Shown piece by piece: positions 10,778 through 19,723 of a stretch of DNA of 64,000 bases. This DNA comes from Gallionella sp. GTDB lineage: Bacteria; Pseudomonadota; Gammaproteobacteria; Burkholderiales; Gallionellaceae. Both the position numbers and the translations under genes were made by a program. Below the pieces are notes generated by a model. It searched no databases. It worked only from the letters and a program-made list of their open reading frames with translations, and had not been told where the DNA came from. Position 1 is the stretch's first letter, and each line of letters starts with the position of its first letter. The stretch spans positions 1-64,000 of the forward strand of contig JADGRL010000009.1 in NCBI GenBank assembly GCA_017880865.1, given 5' to 3'.

Positions 10778-11638
10778 AACGAACATCCGCAAAAATTAGA
10801 ACCCGCATTATATGTAGTTGCAACCCCGATAGGAAATCTGCGTGACATCACCCAGCGCGCGCTGGACGTGCTGGCCGCCGCAGACGTGGTTGCGGCCGAG
10901 GACACGCGCAACACCGCCCATTTGCTGACCCATCACGGCATCAGCTCGAAAAGGCTGATTGCGGTGCACCAGCACAACGAACGTGGAGCGGCTGAAAAAG
11001 TCATCGCGCTGCTGCAAGCCGGGCAAAGCGTGGCCTTTGTCAGCGATGCCGGAACGCCCGCTGTCAGCGACCCCGGCGCGTTGCTGGTGCATGCAGTAAG
11101 GGCTGCGGGACTGCGTATCATCCCGATCCCCGGCGCGAGTGCCGCAATCGCCGCGCTGTCTGCGGCAGGCTTGAACGACCCGCATTTTTTATTTTACGGC
11201 TTCTTGCCGAACAAATCCGCCGCACGCCGTACCGTGCTGCACTCGCTAATCAGCCATCCCTACACGCTGGTATTTTACGAAGCCCCTCATCGCATCGTTG
11301 AATGCGTGGCCGACTTGTGCGCGGTGCTGGGCGGCGAACGGCAGATCGTGCTGGCGCGCGAAATCACCAAACTGTTCGAGACCATCCATTCCTGCGCGTT
11401 GCAGGATGCCGAAGCCTGGCTGCAATCCGACAGCAACCAGCAGCGCGGCGAATTCGTCGTGCTGGTTTCCGGCGCGGTGCCGCAGGAAGGTTTGTCAGTC
11501 GAAACCTTAAGCACGCTCGCTGCATTGCTCGAAGAGTTGCCGCTCAAACAGGCGGTGCAGCTCGCCGCGAAAATCACCGGCGCCAACCGCAACGAACTGT
11601 ACCAGCAGGCGCTGGCGCTCAAGTCGGCGGAAGACTGA
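10772..11638 (+). CDS. rsmI: 16S rRNA 2'-O-ribose C1402 methyltransferase RsmI
   Basis: RsmI methylates the ribose of C1402 in 16S rRNA using SAM. The protein shows the family blocks VATPIGNLRDITQRAL, AEDTRNTAHLL, VSDAGTPAVSDPGALLV and FYEAPHRI. The start is a TTG at 10772 with a good ribosome-binding site (GGGAGAG about nine bases upstream). No ATG is present in a suitable position. It is divergent from lpoA with overlapping 5' ends, a conserved pairing (yraL/yraM in E. coli). Confidence 0.95.
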
Positions 11639-11895
11639 TATACGGCGGCAGGCTGCGCCATTCTTGCTATGATGCTGCGGGCAGCTCGGCGTAGCGCGTT
11701 TATCGAGAAGGCGCGCTGAAGGTCAAGAATAGGGATGCGTAGGGATGGAGGCGTTTTTGTCGGAGTATTTGTGGGGCGCTAAAACAATGAGCACATGCAA
11801 AACAAAACGATGCAACGTGGATACCAGTTTATGCACCTTGAATATCTCTTTACTGGTGCGTTTTAGGGTGTCAACTTTATGTTGTGCCTTTCGCA
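11639..11895. other. accessory-region DNA after rsmI
   Basis: This stretch has no gene I can support. A long open frame on the minus strand (11723-12061) has low-complexity Arg/His/Pro composition and no family resemblance. RNase P RNA, which often sits near rsmI, was looked for and its conserved GAGGAAAGTCCGGGC box is absent. Confidence 0.5.
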
Positions 11896-12362
11896 ATGGA
11901 TGCTGATGACGCGGCCTTTGGTAAGCCGCTCCCCGAGGACGAGCGGATTCTCGAGAACTGGGAAGAGTATTTTGCCCGCCTTGGGGGGACTCCTGAGGAA
12001 TTGGCCAGCACAGCCGAGATACCCATGTAGCCAAGGCCCTTCCCCGCTTAACGCCTGACACGGTCGACCTAGAGCCCCTTCGTTGCGCAATACGTCAGTA
12101 CAAGATGATGGAAATTTGGGGGGACAGCATTGTTGAGTTGTCGGCTGATGAGCGTCGCACAAAGGCACGTTCACGCGCGTTTGAGGCCAAGCAAGCTTTT
12201 ATTCGCTTCATGACTTCATCATCCAATGATCGGAGCTATAGCTATCTTGATTGGGCAGTCAAAACCACTCTTGGCCTCAGAACCAGCAAGAGAAACACTG
12301 CTCAGGCCATTGGTGGCAAACATTGGAAAGCATGGGGTTCCACACGTGGCAATGACGACTAG
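11896..12362 (+). pseudogene. frameshifted hypothetical gene in an integron-like cassette
   Basis: A short frame from ATG 11896 encodes 44 residues (MDADDAAFGKPLPEDERILE onwards) and stops at 12030. A second frame, shifted by one base and open from 11997 to 12362, continues with acidic then basic sequence and includes an 85-residue piece from ATG 12105 (MMEIWGDSIVELSADERRTK onwards). Read through one frameshift between 11997 and 12028 they would form one protein of about 155 residues. I do not recognise the family. The gene ends one base before an attC-like site. Two separate small genes are the alternative. Confidence 0.4.
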
Positions 12363-12431
12363 GCCCTCAACCCATCATTCCACCGAACCTGCGCGAAAAG
12401 CCGCGCAGGCCGGTGAATTCAAACGTTAGGC
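12363..12431 (+). repeat. attC-like recombination site 1
   Basis: The site starts GCCCTCAAC and ends AAACGTTAGGC, whose GTTAGGC is a perfect R' core (GTTRRRY). Inside, CCTGCGCG pairs with CGCGCAGG, and TTCCACCG pairs with CGGTGAA leaving one unpaired C, an extrahelical base as in the L''/L' arms of true attC sites. The 69-bp length is typical. The R'' side is imperfect (one extra base). No integrase gene is in the window. Confidence 0.65.
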
Positions 12432-12491
12432 CATCAGACTATGACTCACGATACCGTTGAAGGACAATAGGGGACAGACCACGGTTATCAG

Positions 12492-12560
12492 GCCTGACTT
12501 TTCATTCAACCCGAACCGACGCGATAAAACCGCGCCAGCCGGATAATTCGCACGTTAGGT
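12492..12560 (+). repeat. attC-like recombination site 2
   Basis: The site starts GCCTGAC and ends CACGTTAGGT, a match to the R''/R' core pattern. The internal dyad around GCGATAAAACCGCG is less perfect than in site 1. It is 69 bp long, 60 bp after site 1, and immediately before the toxin-antitoxin pair, the usual layout of gene cassettes. Confidence 0.55.
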
Positions 12561-12604
12561 CTCCCCACGTACCTTAAAAGTTAGCCTTGATTTATACTGC
12601 GCAC

Positions 12605-12835
12605 ATGAGTACTCACACTGTCTCCACCGAATATATGAAACTGTCTGTCTCCGAGCGCATCCAGCTCGTCGAGGACATATGGGATAGCATTGTTGCGGAG
12701 GCACCCGCTACCGTCGGATTGTCCCAAGCTCAAAAAGCCGAGTTGCATCGCCGCGTTGACGCACATCGTGCCGATCCGTCCTCCGCAGTCCCATGGGAAC
12801 AGGTTCGATCCAAATTATTTCCGAGTAAACCCTGA
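12605..12835 (+). CDS. addiction-module antitoxin (TIGR02574-like)
   Basis: A 76-residue protein of the small addiction-module family, recognised by the LSVSERIQLVEDIWDSIVAE core and the later LSQAQKAELHRRVDAHRADP and VPWEQVRSKL. Such proteins neutralise ParE/RelE toxins. The ATG at 12605 is preferred; an upstream TTG in the same frame would add six residues. The stop codon overlaps the toxin ATG (TGATG). The placement after an attC-like site fits a mobile cassette. Confidence 0.85.
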   Translation: MSTHTVSTEYMKLSVSERIQLVEDIWDSIVAEAPATVGLSQAQKAELHRRVDAHRADPSSAVPWEQVRSKLFPSKP

Positions 12836-13131
12836 TGCAGTTGTTGCTCCGTCCAGAGGCAGAGCAAGAACTTCTGGAAGCGCAGGCCTGGTACGAGTCT
12901 AAAGCACTGGGGCTTGGTTTCGAGTTCGCCCGAGCCGCTGACGCGGCAGTTGCGTCCGCACTTCGCAATCCCCTTGGGCATTTACGCATCGATGCGGATT
13001 TCCGCCGGGTGCTGTTCCGCAAATTCCCTTACACGCTCATTTATCTGCCCAGTCCGGATGAGTTGCTGGTAATTTCATTCTTTCATCAGCATCGTGAACC
13101 GGGTGTTTGGCTGGAGCAGTTTAGTAGCTGA
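12835..13131 (+). CDS. ParE-family toxin
   Basis: A 98-residue ParE/RelE-like toxin: LRPEAEQELLEAQAWYESK forms the N-terminal helices, FRRVLFRKFPYTLIYL the central strands, and ISFFHQHREPGVW the C-terminal strand with the common H-x-x-R-x-P ending. It is coupled to the upstream antitoxin. It is a different lineage from the pair at 5511-6079, so cross-neutralisation is unlikely. Confidence 0.87.
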   Translation: MQLLLRPEAEQELLEAQAWYESKALGLGFEFARAADAAVASALRNPLGHLRIDADFRRVLFRKFPYTLIYLPSPDELLVISFFHQHREPGVWLEQFSS

Positions 13132-13252
13132 CTCGCATGGCATCATGACTTGCAAACACGACAGCTTCATCCCGCATCAAATCCGAATCGCGCGAGTTCA
13201 GGCCTGACCAATACCCATCAAATCCCCCGAATAAACAGACCACGCTTTACTT

Positions 13253-13289
13253 TCAAACAGCCGTTTGATACGCTCGTTTCGTATTGCAT
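13253..13289. promoter_or_regulatory. candidate operator upstream of RND efflux operon
   Basis: Two adjacent dyads lie in the 200-bp region before the efflux operon: TCAAAC-4-GTTTGA and ATACG-7-CGTAT. TetR-type regulators bind such palindromes, and a TetR gene is the fourth gene of the operon. Binding is inferred. Confidence 0.4.
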
Positions 13290-13334
13290 CCCCCTCTTAC
13301 CCATAGCCGATTATTTTCTTGCGCGGAAATCCAT

Positions 13335-14501
13335 ATGTCTATTTATTCATCCTCACGTCTTGTCACTCCTTTTTTCCTGATCACGTTGCTGGCCGCTTGC
13401 GGCAGCGGCGACAAGCCGGCAGCGGGCCCAGGTCCAGGTGCGGCGATGCCGCCGCCCGAGGTGGATGTGATGACCGTCAAACCGGGCCGCGCGACGCTCA
13501 CGCAGGATTTGCCGGGGCGATTGCAGGCTTATCGCACGGCTCAAGTGCGCGCGCGCGTCGAGGGGGTGATCGAAAAAAGATTGTTCCAGGAAGGCAGCGA
13601 TGTCAAAGCGGGCGCATCCCTGTTTCAGATCGATGCGCGCATCTATCGTGCGGCGGATGCCTCCGCCAAGGCTGATCAGGTGATCGCACGCCAGAACGTC
13701 GAACGCTATAAACCGCTGCTGGAAATCAAAGCGGTCAGTCAGCAGGAATTCGATCTTGCGGTAGCCAAGGCCAAACAAGCCGAATCGGTATCGGTTGCCG
13801 CAGCGGAGAATCTCGCGAACGCCAGCGTTCCTGCCGCCATTTCCGGGCGCATCGGTCGCGCCCTGGTGACCGAAGGCGCCTTCGTCGGCAAGGGGGAGGC
13901 CACGCTATTGGCCACCATCGAACAACTCGATCCGATCTATGTCAACTTCACGCAGTCCGGCGCCGATGTGTTGCGTTTGAGACAAGCGGTCAAGACGGGC
14001 AAACTCAAACGGGCCGAATCCGCCAAGGTGGAACTGATGCTTGATGACGGCAGTGTCTATCCGCAGACGGGCAAGATATTTTTCACCGACATGGCGGTTG
14101 ATTCTGGCACAGGCTCGGTGTCGTTGCGCGCCGAATTTCCCAATCCCCAACACGAGCTGCTGCCCGGCATGTTCGTGCGCATCCGCTTTCCCGAAGCGGA
14201 TGCCGAAGACGTGATACAAGTTCCGCAACGCGCCGTGCTGGCCAACACCCAGGGTCAATTCGTCATGGTGATCGGCGCGGAGAATAAAGCCACGCCGATG
14301 CCGGTGAAGACCGGCGACATGGCGGGCACAGATTTCATCATTGCCGAAGGCCTCAAGGGCGGTGAACGGGTCATCGTGAACGGTTTGCAAAAAGCGCGTC
14401 CCGGCACGGTGGTGAAGCCGGTACCGCTGGATGCGCCAGCCCCGAATATATCTGCACCTGCCTCAGCGCCTGTTGCCGCAGCATCATCTGACAAAAAATA
14501 A
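13335..14501 (+). CDS. RND efflux periplasmic adaptor (AcrA/MexA type lipoprotein)
   Basis: The adaptor bridges the inner-membrane pump and the outer-membrane channel of a tripartite efflux system. The 388-residue product begins with a signal peptide and lipobox (LLAAC, Cys at 22). It has the membrane-fusion-protein order: barrel-sandwich segment (LPGRLQAYRTAQVRARVEGV), a coiled-coil hairpin (about residues 110-160), lipoyl half, beta-barrel and membrane-proximal domain. The ATG at 13335 has a GGAAA ribosome-binding site. The pump starts nine bases after the stop. Confidence 0.94.
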   Translation: MSIYSSSRLVTPFFLITLLAACGSGDKPAAGPGPGAAMPPPEVDVMTVKPGRATLTQDLPGRLQAYRTAQVRARVEGVIEKRLFQEGSDVKAGASLFQIDARIYRAADASAKADQVIARQNVERYKPLLEIKAVSQQEFDLAVAKAKQAESVSVAAAENLANASVPAAISGRIGRALVTEGAFVGKGEATLLATIEQLDPIYVNFTQSGADVLRLRQAVKTGKLKRAESAKVELMLDDGSVYPQTGKIFFTDMAVDSGTGSVSLRAEFPNPQHELLPGMFVRIRFPEADAEDVIQVPQRAVLANTQGQFVMVIGAENKATPMPVKTGDMAGTDFIIAEGLKGGERVIVNGLQKARPGTVVKPVPLDAPAPNISAPASAPVAAASSDKK

Positions 14502-14509
14502 GGCCGGCC

Positions 14510-17500
14510 ATGTTCGCAAAATTCTTTATTGACCGTCCGATTTTCGCCTGGGTCATCGCGCTGATTATTCTGCTCAGCGGCGTGCTGGCGCTACGCAACC
14601 TGCCGGTCGCATCCTATCCGGCGGTGGCGCCACCGGCTTTGGCGATCACGCTCAATTACCCCGGCGCGTCGGCGCAGGTGGTCGAGGAAACCGCCGTCGC
14701 CCTGGTCGAGCAGGAATTGAACGGCATCGAGCATTTGCTCTACATGGACTCATCCTCCGAGCAAGGCGTCGGCACCATCACGCTGACTTTTGAGGCGGGC
14801 ACCAATCTGGATGTCGCATCGGTCGAAACGCAGAACCGCGTCAAGCGCGCGGAGGCGCGCCTGCCCGATGATGTACGCCGTGTGGGCATCACCGTGGCGA
14901 AGTCGGCGCGCAATTATTTGATGTTCGTTGCGCTGATTTCGCCGGACAAGAGCCGCGACAATGTGGCGCTCGGCAGCTACGCCGCATCCAACTTGCTGGA
15001 GAACATCCGCCGTCTGCCGGGTGTGGGCGAGGCAATACTGTTCGGCACAGAATACTCGATGCGGCTGTGGCTCAAGCCCGAAAAACTTTATGCTTATAAT
15101 TTGACGCCCGGCGATGTCACCAAGGCTGTGCGCGCCCAGAATACCCAGCTCGCCACCGGCGAACTCGGGCAATTGCCAGCATCGCCCGGCCAGCAGTTGA
15201 ATGCGGTGATCGTCACCAAGAGCCGCCTGTCCACGCCCGATGAATTCGGCAACATCATCGTGCGCGCCAATGCCGATGGCTCCTCGGTGCGCGTCAAGGA
15301 CGTGGCACGCGTGGAACTTGGCGCGCAGGATTATTCCATCGCCGCGCGCATCGACGGCCAGCCCGCCTCGGCAATCGCGATCCGCTTGGCGCCCTCGGCC
15401 AACGCGCTGGATACCGCAAAGGCGATCAAGGCCAAGATGACCGAGCTGGCAAAATTCTTTCCCAAAGGGGTGGACTGGTTAGTGCCTTACGACACGTCCA
15501 AGTTCGTCGAAATCTCGATCATGGAAGTGGTGAAGACGCTGGCGGAAGCCATGCTGCTGGTGTTCCTGGTCATCTATCTGTTTCTCGGGAACCTGCGCGC
15601 CACCTTCATTCCCGCGATTGTCGTGCCGGTCGCGCTGATCGGGGGCATGGTGGGTTTGTATGCGGTCGGCTACTCGATCAACACGCTGACGCTATTTGCG
15701 ATGGTGCTGGCCGTCGGCATCGTCGTGGATGATGCCATCGTCGTGGTTGAGAACGTGGAACGCATCATGACCGAAGAAGGCCTGCCGCCGCGTGAAGCAA
15801 CGCATAAGGCGATGGGACAAATCTATGGCGCGATCATCGCGATCACGCTGGTGCTGTGCTCGGTATTCATTCCGATGACTTTCTTCGGCGGCTCCGTCGG
15901 CGCGATCTATCGCCAGTTCGCGGTCACGCTGATCCTGACCATCCTGTTTTCGGTGCTGATGGCATTGACGCTGACACCGGCGTTGTGCGCCGCGCTGTTA
16001 AGAAATTCTCCCGGCCATGAAATGCAGCCGAAGACCGGCTTTCTCGGCTGGTTCAATCGCATCTTCACCAAAACGACCCAACGCTACAAGTCCGGGGTAA
16101 CGGGCGCGATGAAGCGCACCGGATTATATCTGTTGATCTATGCGGGCCTGCTGGGCATCGTGGGCGGGCTGTTCGTGTATCTGCCGAGCAGTTTCCTGCC
16201 TGAAGAGGATCAGGGTTATTTCATCAGCGTGATCCAGTTGCCGCCGGGCGCCTCGCGCGAGCGCTCGCAGGAGGTGCTGTCTCAAGTTGAGCAGTTCTAT
16301 CTCAAACAGCCCGAAGTAGATCACGTCATCGGCGTACTCGGATTTTCCTTCTTCGGCCGCGGCCAAAATGCGGCGACCGCTTTCGTCCGCCTGAAAGATT
16401 GGGATGCACGGCCCAGTCCAGACAGCTCGGCTCCTGCGCTGGTGAAGCGCGCCAACATGATGCTGTTCCGCATCAAGCAGGCGATGATATTCGCGATCAA
16501 CGTGCCGCCGATCCCGGAACTGGCGGCGATAGGCGGCTTCGATTTTCGCTTGCAGGACCGCGCAGGGCAAGGCCGTGACAAACTGCTCGAGGCGCGCAAC
16601 ATCGCGTTGGGTCTCGCCAGCAAACATCCGGCGCTGACCGGTGTGCGGCCTGAAGGGCAAGAGCCGGGGCCGCAACTGCAAATAGACATAGACCGCCTGA
16701 AGGCGCGGGCATTGGGCGTCGACATCGCCGACCTGAACGAGACTTTGCAATCGGCGCTCGGCGTGGCCTACATCAACGACTTCGTGCGCGAGGGGCGCAT
16801 TCTGCGCGTGCAAATGCAGGCGGAGGCGGAAAACCGCACCACGCCGAAACAGATATTGCGGCTGCCGGTGAGAAATGCGCAGGGCGAGATGGTGCCGCTG
16901 TCCGAGCTTGCCACGTCGCGCTGGGTCGTGGATCTACCGAAGCTGGACCGATTCAACGGCCTGCCGTCGATGAAGATTTCCGGCAGTCCCGCCCCGGGAC
17001 GCAGCAGCGGCGAGGCATTGGCGGCGATGGAAGAAGTCGCGTCAAAATTGCCGCCCGGTTTCGGTTTCGAATGGTCTGGAACCTCCAGCGAGGAGCGGCT
17101 CTCCGGTAGCCAGGCGCCCTTCCTGTTCGGCCTTTCGGTGGTGGCCGTCTTCCTGTGTCTGGCCGCGCTGTATGAGAGCTGGTCCATTCCGGTCGCGGTG
17201 ATTCTCGTGGTGCCCATCGGTATCTTGGGCGCGCTGACGGCGGTCACGCTACGCGATTTGCACAACGATGTTTACTTCAAGGTCGGGCTGATCGTAATCA
17301 TCGGGCTCGCGGCAAAGAACGCGATCCTGATCATCCAGTTCGCCCGCGACTTGCAGGACAAGGGGCACGACCTGATGGATGCCACGCTGGAAGCCTGCCG
17401 CCTGAGGTTCCGTCCGATATTGATGACCTCGATCGCCTTTGTGCTGGGGGTACTGCCGCTGGTCATCTCGACCGGCGCGGGCGCGAATGGGCGTCGTGCG

Positions 17501-17644
17501 ATTGGCACCGGCGTGATGGGCGGCATGATCGCCGCGACCGTTCTGGCGGTGTTTTTTGTGCCGGTGTTTTACGTGGTCGTGCGCCGCATCTTCCCAGGCC
17601 ATGCGCGAAAAACTGCGTTACCCGAGGAGAACCAGCATGAATAA
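14510..17644 (+). CDS. RND multidrug efflux permease (AcrB/MexB, HAE-1 family)
   Basis: A 1044-residue inner-membrane proton-driven pump. It starts MFAKFFIDRPIFAWVIALII, the hallmark of HAE-1 pumps, and has the TM4 proton-relay pair Asp407-Asp408 (in VGIVVDDAIVVVENVER) and the matching TM10 lysine at about 936 (IIGLAAKNAILIIQFA). The length and the two large periplasmic loops are normal. The OMF start codon lies inside its 3' end, so the operon is tightly coupled. Substrates cannot be predicted by eye. Confidence 0.97.
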   Translation: MFAKFFIDRPIFAWVIALIILLSGVLALRNLPVASYPAVAPPALAITLNYPGASAQVVEETAVALVEQELNGIEHLLYMDSSSEQGVGTITLTFEAGTNLDVASVETQNRVKRAEARLPDDVRRVGITVAKSARNYLMFVALISPDKSRDNVALGSYAASNLLENIRRLPGVGEAILFGTEYSMRLWLKPEKLYAYNLTPGDVTKAVRAQNTQLATGELGQLPASPGQQLNAVIVTKSRLSTPDEFGNIIVRANADGSSVRVKDVARVELGAQDYSIAARIDGQPASAIAIRLAPSANALDTAKAIKAKMTELAKFFPKGVDWLVPYDTSKFVEISIMEVVKTLAEAMLLVFLVIYLFLGNLRATFIPAIVVPVALIGGMVGLYAVGYSINTLTLFAMVLAVGIVVDDAIVVVENVERIMTEEGLPPREATHKAMGQIYGAIIAITLVLCSVFIPMTFFGGSVGAIYRQFAVTLILTILFSVLMALTLTPALCAALLRNSPGHEMQPKTGFLGWFNRIFTKTTQRYKSGVTGAMKRTGLYLLIYAGLLGIVGGLFVYLPSSFLPEEDQGYFISVIQLPPGASRERSQEVLSQVEQFYLKQPEVDHVIGVLGFSFFGRGQNAATAFVRLKDWDARPSPDSSAPALVKRANMMLFRIKQAMIFAINVPPIPELAAIGGFDFRLQDRAGQGRDKLLEARNIALGLASKHPALTGVRPEGQEPGPQLQIDIDRLKARALGVDIADLNETLQSALGVAYINDFVREGRILRVQMQAEAENRTTPKQILRLPVRNAQGEMVPLSELATSRWVVDLPKLDRFNGLPSMKISGSPAPGRSSGEALAAMEEVASKLPPGFGFEWSGTSSEERLSGSQAPFLFGLSVVAVFLCLAALYESWSIPVAVILVVPIGILGALTAVTLRDLHNDVYFKVGLIVIIGLAAKNAILIIQFARDLQDKGHDLMDATLEACRLRFRPILMTSIAFVLGVLPLVISTGAGANGRRAIGTGVMGGMIAATVLAVFFVPVFYVVVRRIFPGHARKTALPEENQHE

Positions 17645-19088
17645 GCAATACAAAAAATCAACGCTGGTCATTCTGGCGGCAGTGCTCGGCGGCTGTTCAT
17701 TGATGCCCAACTATGAGCGGCCCGTCACGCCTGTTCCGACCGCGTGGCCCGACAGCGTTACATTGAAAACCACCACAGGGCTTGCCCTTGCCGACTGGCA
17801 ACATTATTTTCCCGACCCGCGTTTGCAGGCGCTGATCGCCGCCGCGCTGGAGAACAATCGCGACCTGCGCATCGCCACCGCGCGCATCGCTGAGGCCCGC
17901 GCGCAATATGGCATACAGCGGGCCGATCGCTTGCCGAACCTGAATCTGGCGGCGACCCGGAATGCCTCGCTGACCCCGGCCGGCGCGTCCATCACCGGCA
18001 GCGCGATGAACATCCAGCGTTACGACGTGGGCGTGAATCTGGTGTCCTATGAGCTGGATTTCTGGGGGCGCGTCAGCAGCTTGAATGCGTTCGCCAAGGC
18101 CAGTTATCTCGCCACCGAATCCGCGCAACGCGCCTTCCGCCTGTCGCTGATCGCCGACGTGGCCAACGCCTACTTGTCGTTGCTGGAAATGACCGAGCGC
18201 ACACAGCTCGCTGACGCGACCGTCAAGACGCGCGCCGAGACACGCGAGCTTATTTCGCGCCGTCGCGACGCCGGCGTGTCCAGCGATACGGACTGGTTGC
18301 GGGCAGAGGGTTCATATCAATCCGCCGTGGCTGAACTGGCGAATCTGGAACGCCAGCAGGCCGCCGCCGAAAATTTTCTCAATTTGTTACTCGGGCAATC
18401 AATGGCGGAAATAAAAGATTTGCCCGCCGGGCGCAGCCTGACTGATCAGGGCATCAGCTCCGATCTGTTTGCCGGATTGCCTGCCGAGGTGTTGTTGCGG
18501 CGTCCCGACGTGCTGGCGGCCGAACAGCAATTGATCGCCGCGAATGCCAATATCGGCGCAGCACGCGCCGCCTTCCTGCCGCGCATCTCGCTGACCGGCA
18601 GCGTCGGAACGGCCAGCCGCAGTCTATCCGGACTGTTCGATGCGGGCAGCGGTGCGTGGAGTTTTCAACCCGCTATCATCCTGCCGCTATTCGATGCCGG
18701 GCGTACCTCCGCCAACGTGGATATCGCCAACGCGCGCAAGGTGATCGCCGTTGCCGAGTATGAAAAAATCATCCAGCAGGCATTCCGCGAAGTGGCTGAT
18801 TTGCTGAATGCGCGCGACAAACTGGCCGCGCAACTGGCCGCGCAACAAGCCAATGCCGACGCGCAGAACCTTTTGTTGCGCCTGGTTGAGGCGCGCTATC
18901 AGGCAGGCATCGTCAGCAATCTTGAGGTGCTCGATGCGCAGCGCGAATCTTTTGCCGCCGGACAGGGGGCAATACAGGTGCGGCGCGCATGGTTCACTGC
19001 GGCGACGCAGCTCTACAAAGCCTTGGCGGGCGAAAGCAACGATTCGGTAGCCAGCAAACAAGAAACTTTGGTCCGGGCACCCGAATGA
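17637..19088 (+). CDS. RND efflux outer-membrane factor (NodT/OprM family lipoprotein)
   Basis: This outer-membrane channel completes the tripartite pump. The 483-residue product has a signal peptide with lipobox (AVLGGC, Cys at 20), then MPNYERP, the NodT opening, and two TolC-type OEP repeats with long helices and the LPAEVLLRRPDVLAAEQQL signature. The start at 17637 has a strong GAGGAG site. A longer frame exists upstream but lacks the lipoprotein signal at its N-terminus. It overlaps the pump gene by eight bases. Confidence 0.95.
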   Translation: MNKQYKKSTLVILAAVLGGCSLMPNYERPVTPVPTAWPDSVTLKTTTGLALADWQHYFPDPRLQALIAAALENNRDLRIATARIAEARAQYGIQRADRLPNLNLAATRNASLTPAGASITGSAMNIQRYDVGVNLVSYELDFWGRVSSLNAFAKASYLATESAQRAFRLSLIADVANAYLSLLEMTERTQLADATVKTRAETRELISRRRDAGVSSDTDWLRAEGSYQSAVAELANLERQQAAAENFLNLLLGQSMAEIKDLPAGRSLTDQGISSDLFAGLPAEVLLRRPDVLAAEQQLIAANANIGAARAAFLPRISLTGSVGTASRSLSGLFDAGSGAWSFQPAIILPLFDAGRTSANVDIANARKVIAVAEYEKIIQQAFREVADLLNARDKLAAQLAAQQANADAQNLLLRLVEARYQAGIVSNLEVLDAQRESFAAGQGAIQVRRAWFTAATQLYKALAGESNDSVASKQETLVRAPE

Positions 19089-19723
19089 TGACTGAAGTGG
19101 AAACCAGAACCGCCAGTGAACAGACCCGCGCACGTTTGCTGGATGCTGCGCGCGAGGTATTTTCCCAGCACAACTTTCAGGGCGCGACCGTGCGCGAGAT
19201 CTGTCGCCGCGCCGAGGCCAACGTCGCTGCCGTAAATTATCACTTCGGCAGCAAAGAAGGCCTGCTTGCCGAGGCGTTGAATTTTTCCCAGCTTGCGGCG
19301 TTGCTGACAGCCAATGTCAAAGCCGATGCGTGTCCAAAAATTCGCTTGCGCCTGTTTCTGCGAGATTTCATGCTGATGTTGCTGGACGAAAAAAACGCTT
19401 CCTCGCAATGCCGGATCATGGCGCGCGAACTGGCCGACCCCACGCCAGCGCTGGATAAAATCGTACTCGAAGCCATCGCGCCGCTGCATGAATTTTTAGG
19501 CAAACTGGTTCGCGAGATCGTCGGCGATCAAATCGGTGAAACCGAGCTGCGCCGTTGCGTTTACAGCATCTTCGGGCAGTGCCAGTTCTATCGCCACTCG
19601 CACCCGGTGTTGCAGCGCCTGCACCCCAAGCTGCGCTACGACCGCAAGGAAATCGAAGCGATAGCAGAACACATCGCGGAATTTTCGCTGGCCGGAATCG
19701 AACATCTCGACAAAACTCAATGA
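19085..19723 (+). CDS. TetR/AcrR-family regulator (CecR-like, DUF1956 C-terminus)
   Basis: The N-terminal TetR helix-turn-helix is clear (TRARLLDAAREVFSQHNFQG then VREICRRAEANVAAVNYHF). The C-terminal domain, with ARELADPTPALDKIV and IFGQCQFYRHSHPVLQRLHP, resembles the DUF1956 ligand domain of CecR/YbiH. It overlaps the OMF stop at ATGATG, leaving two possible start codons three bases apart. As the fourth gene of the efflux operon it probably represses the operon and thereby itself. Confidence 0.92.
   Translation: MMTEVETRTASEQTRARLLDAAREVFSQHNFQGATVREICRRAEANVAAVNYHFGSKEGLLAEALNFSQLAALLTANVKADACPKIRLRLFLRDFMLMLLDEKNASSQCRIMARELADPTPALDKIVLEAIAPLHEFLGKLVREIVGDQIGETELRRCVYSIFGQCQFYRHSHPVLQRLHPKLRYDRKEIEAIAEHIAEFSLAGIEHLDKTQ

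Noticed and set aside
11639..11895. RNase P RNA gene, expected near rsmI in some proteobacteria
   Set aside because: The conserved GAGGAAAGTCCGGGC and ACAGAGTAG-type boxes are not present on either strand.
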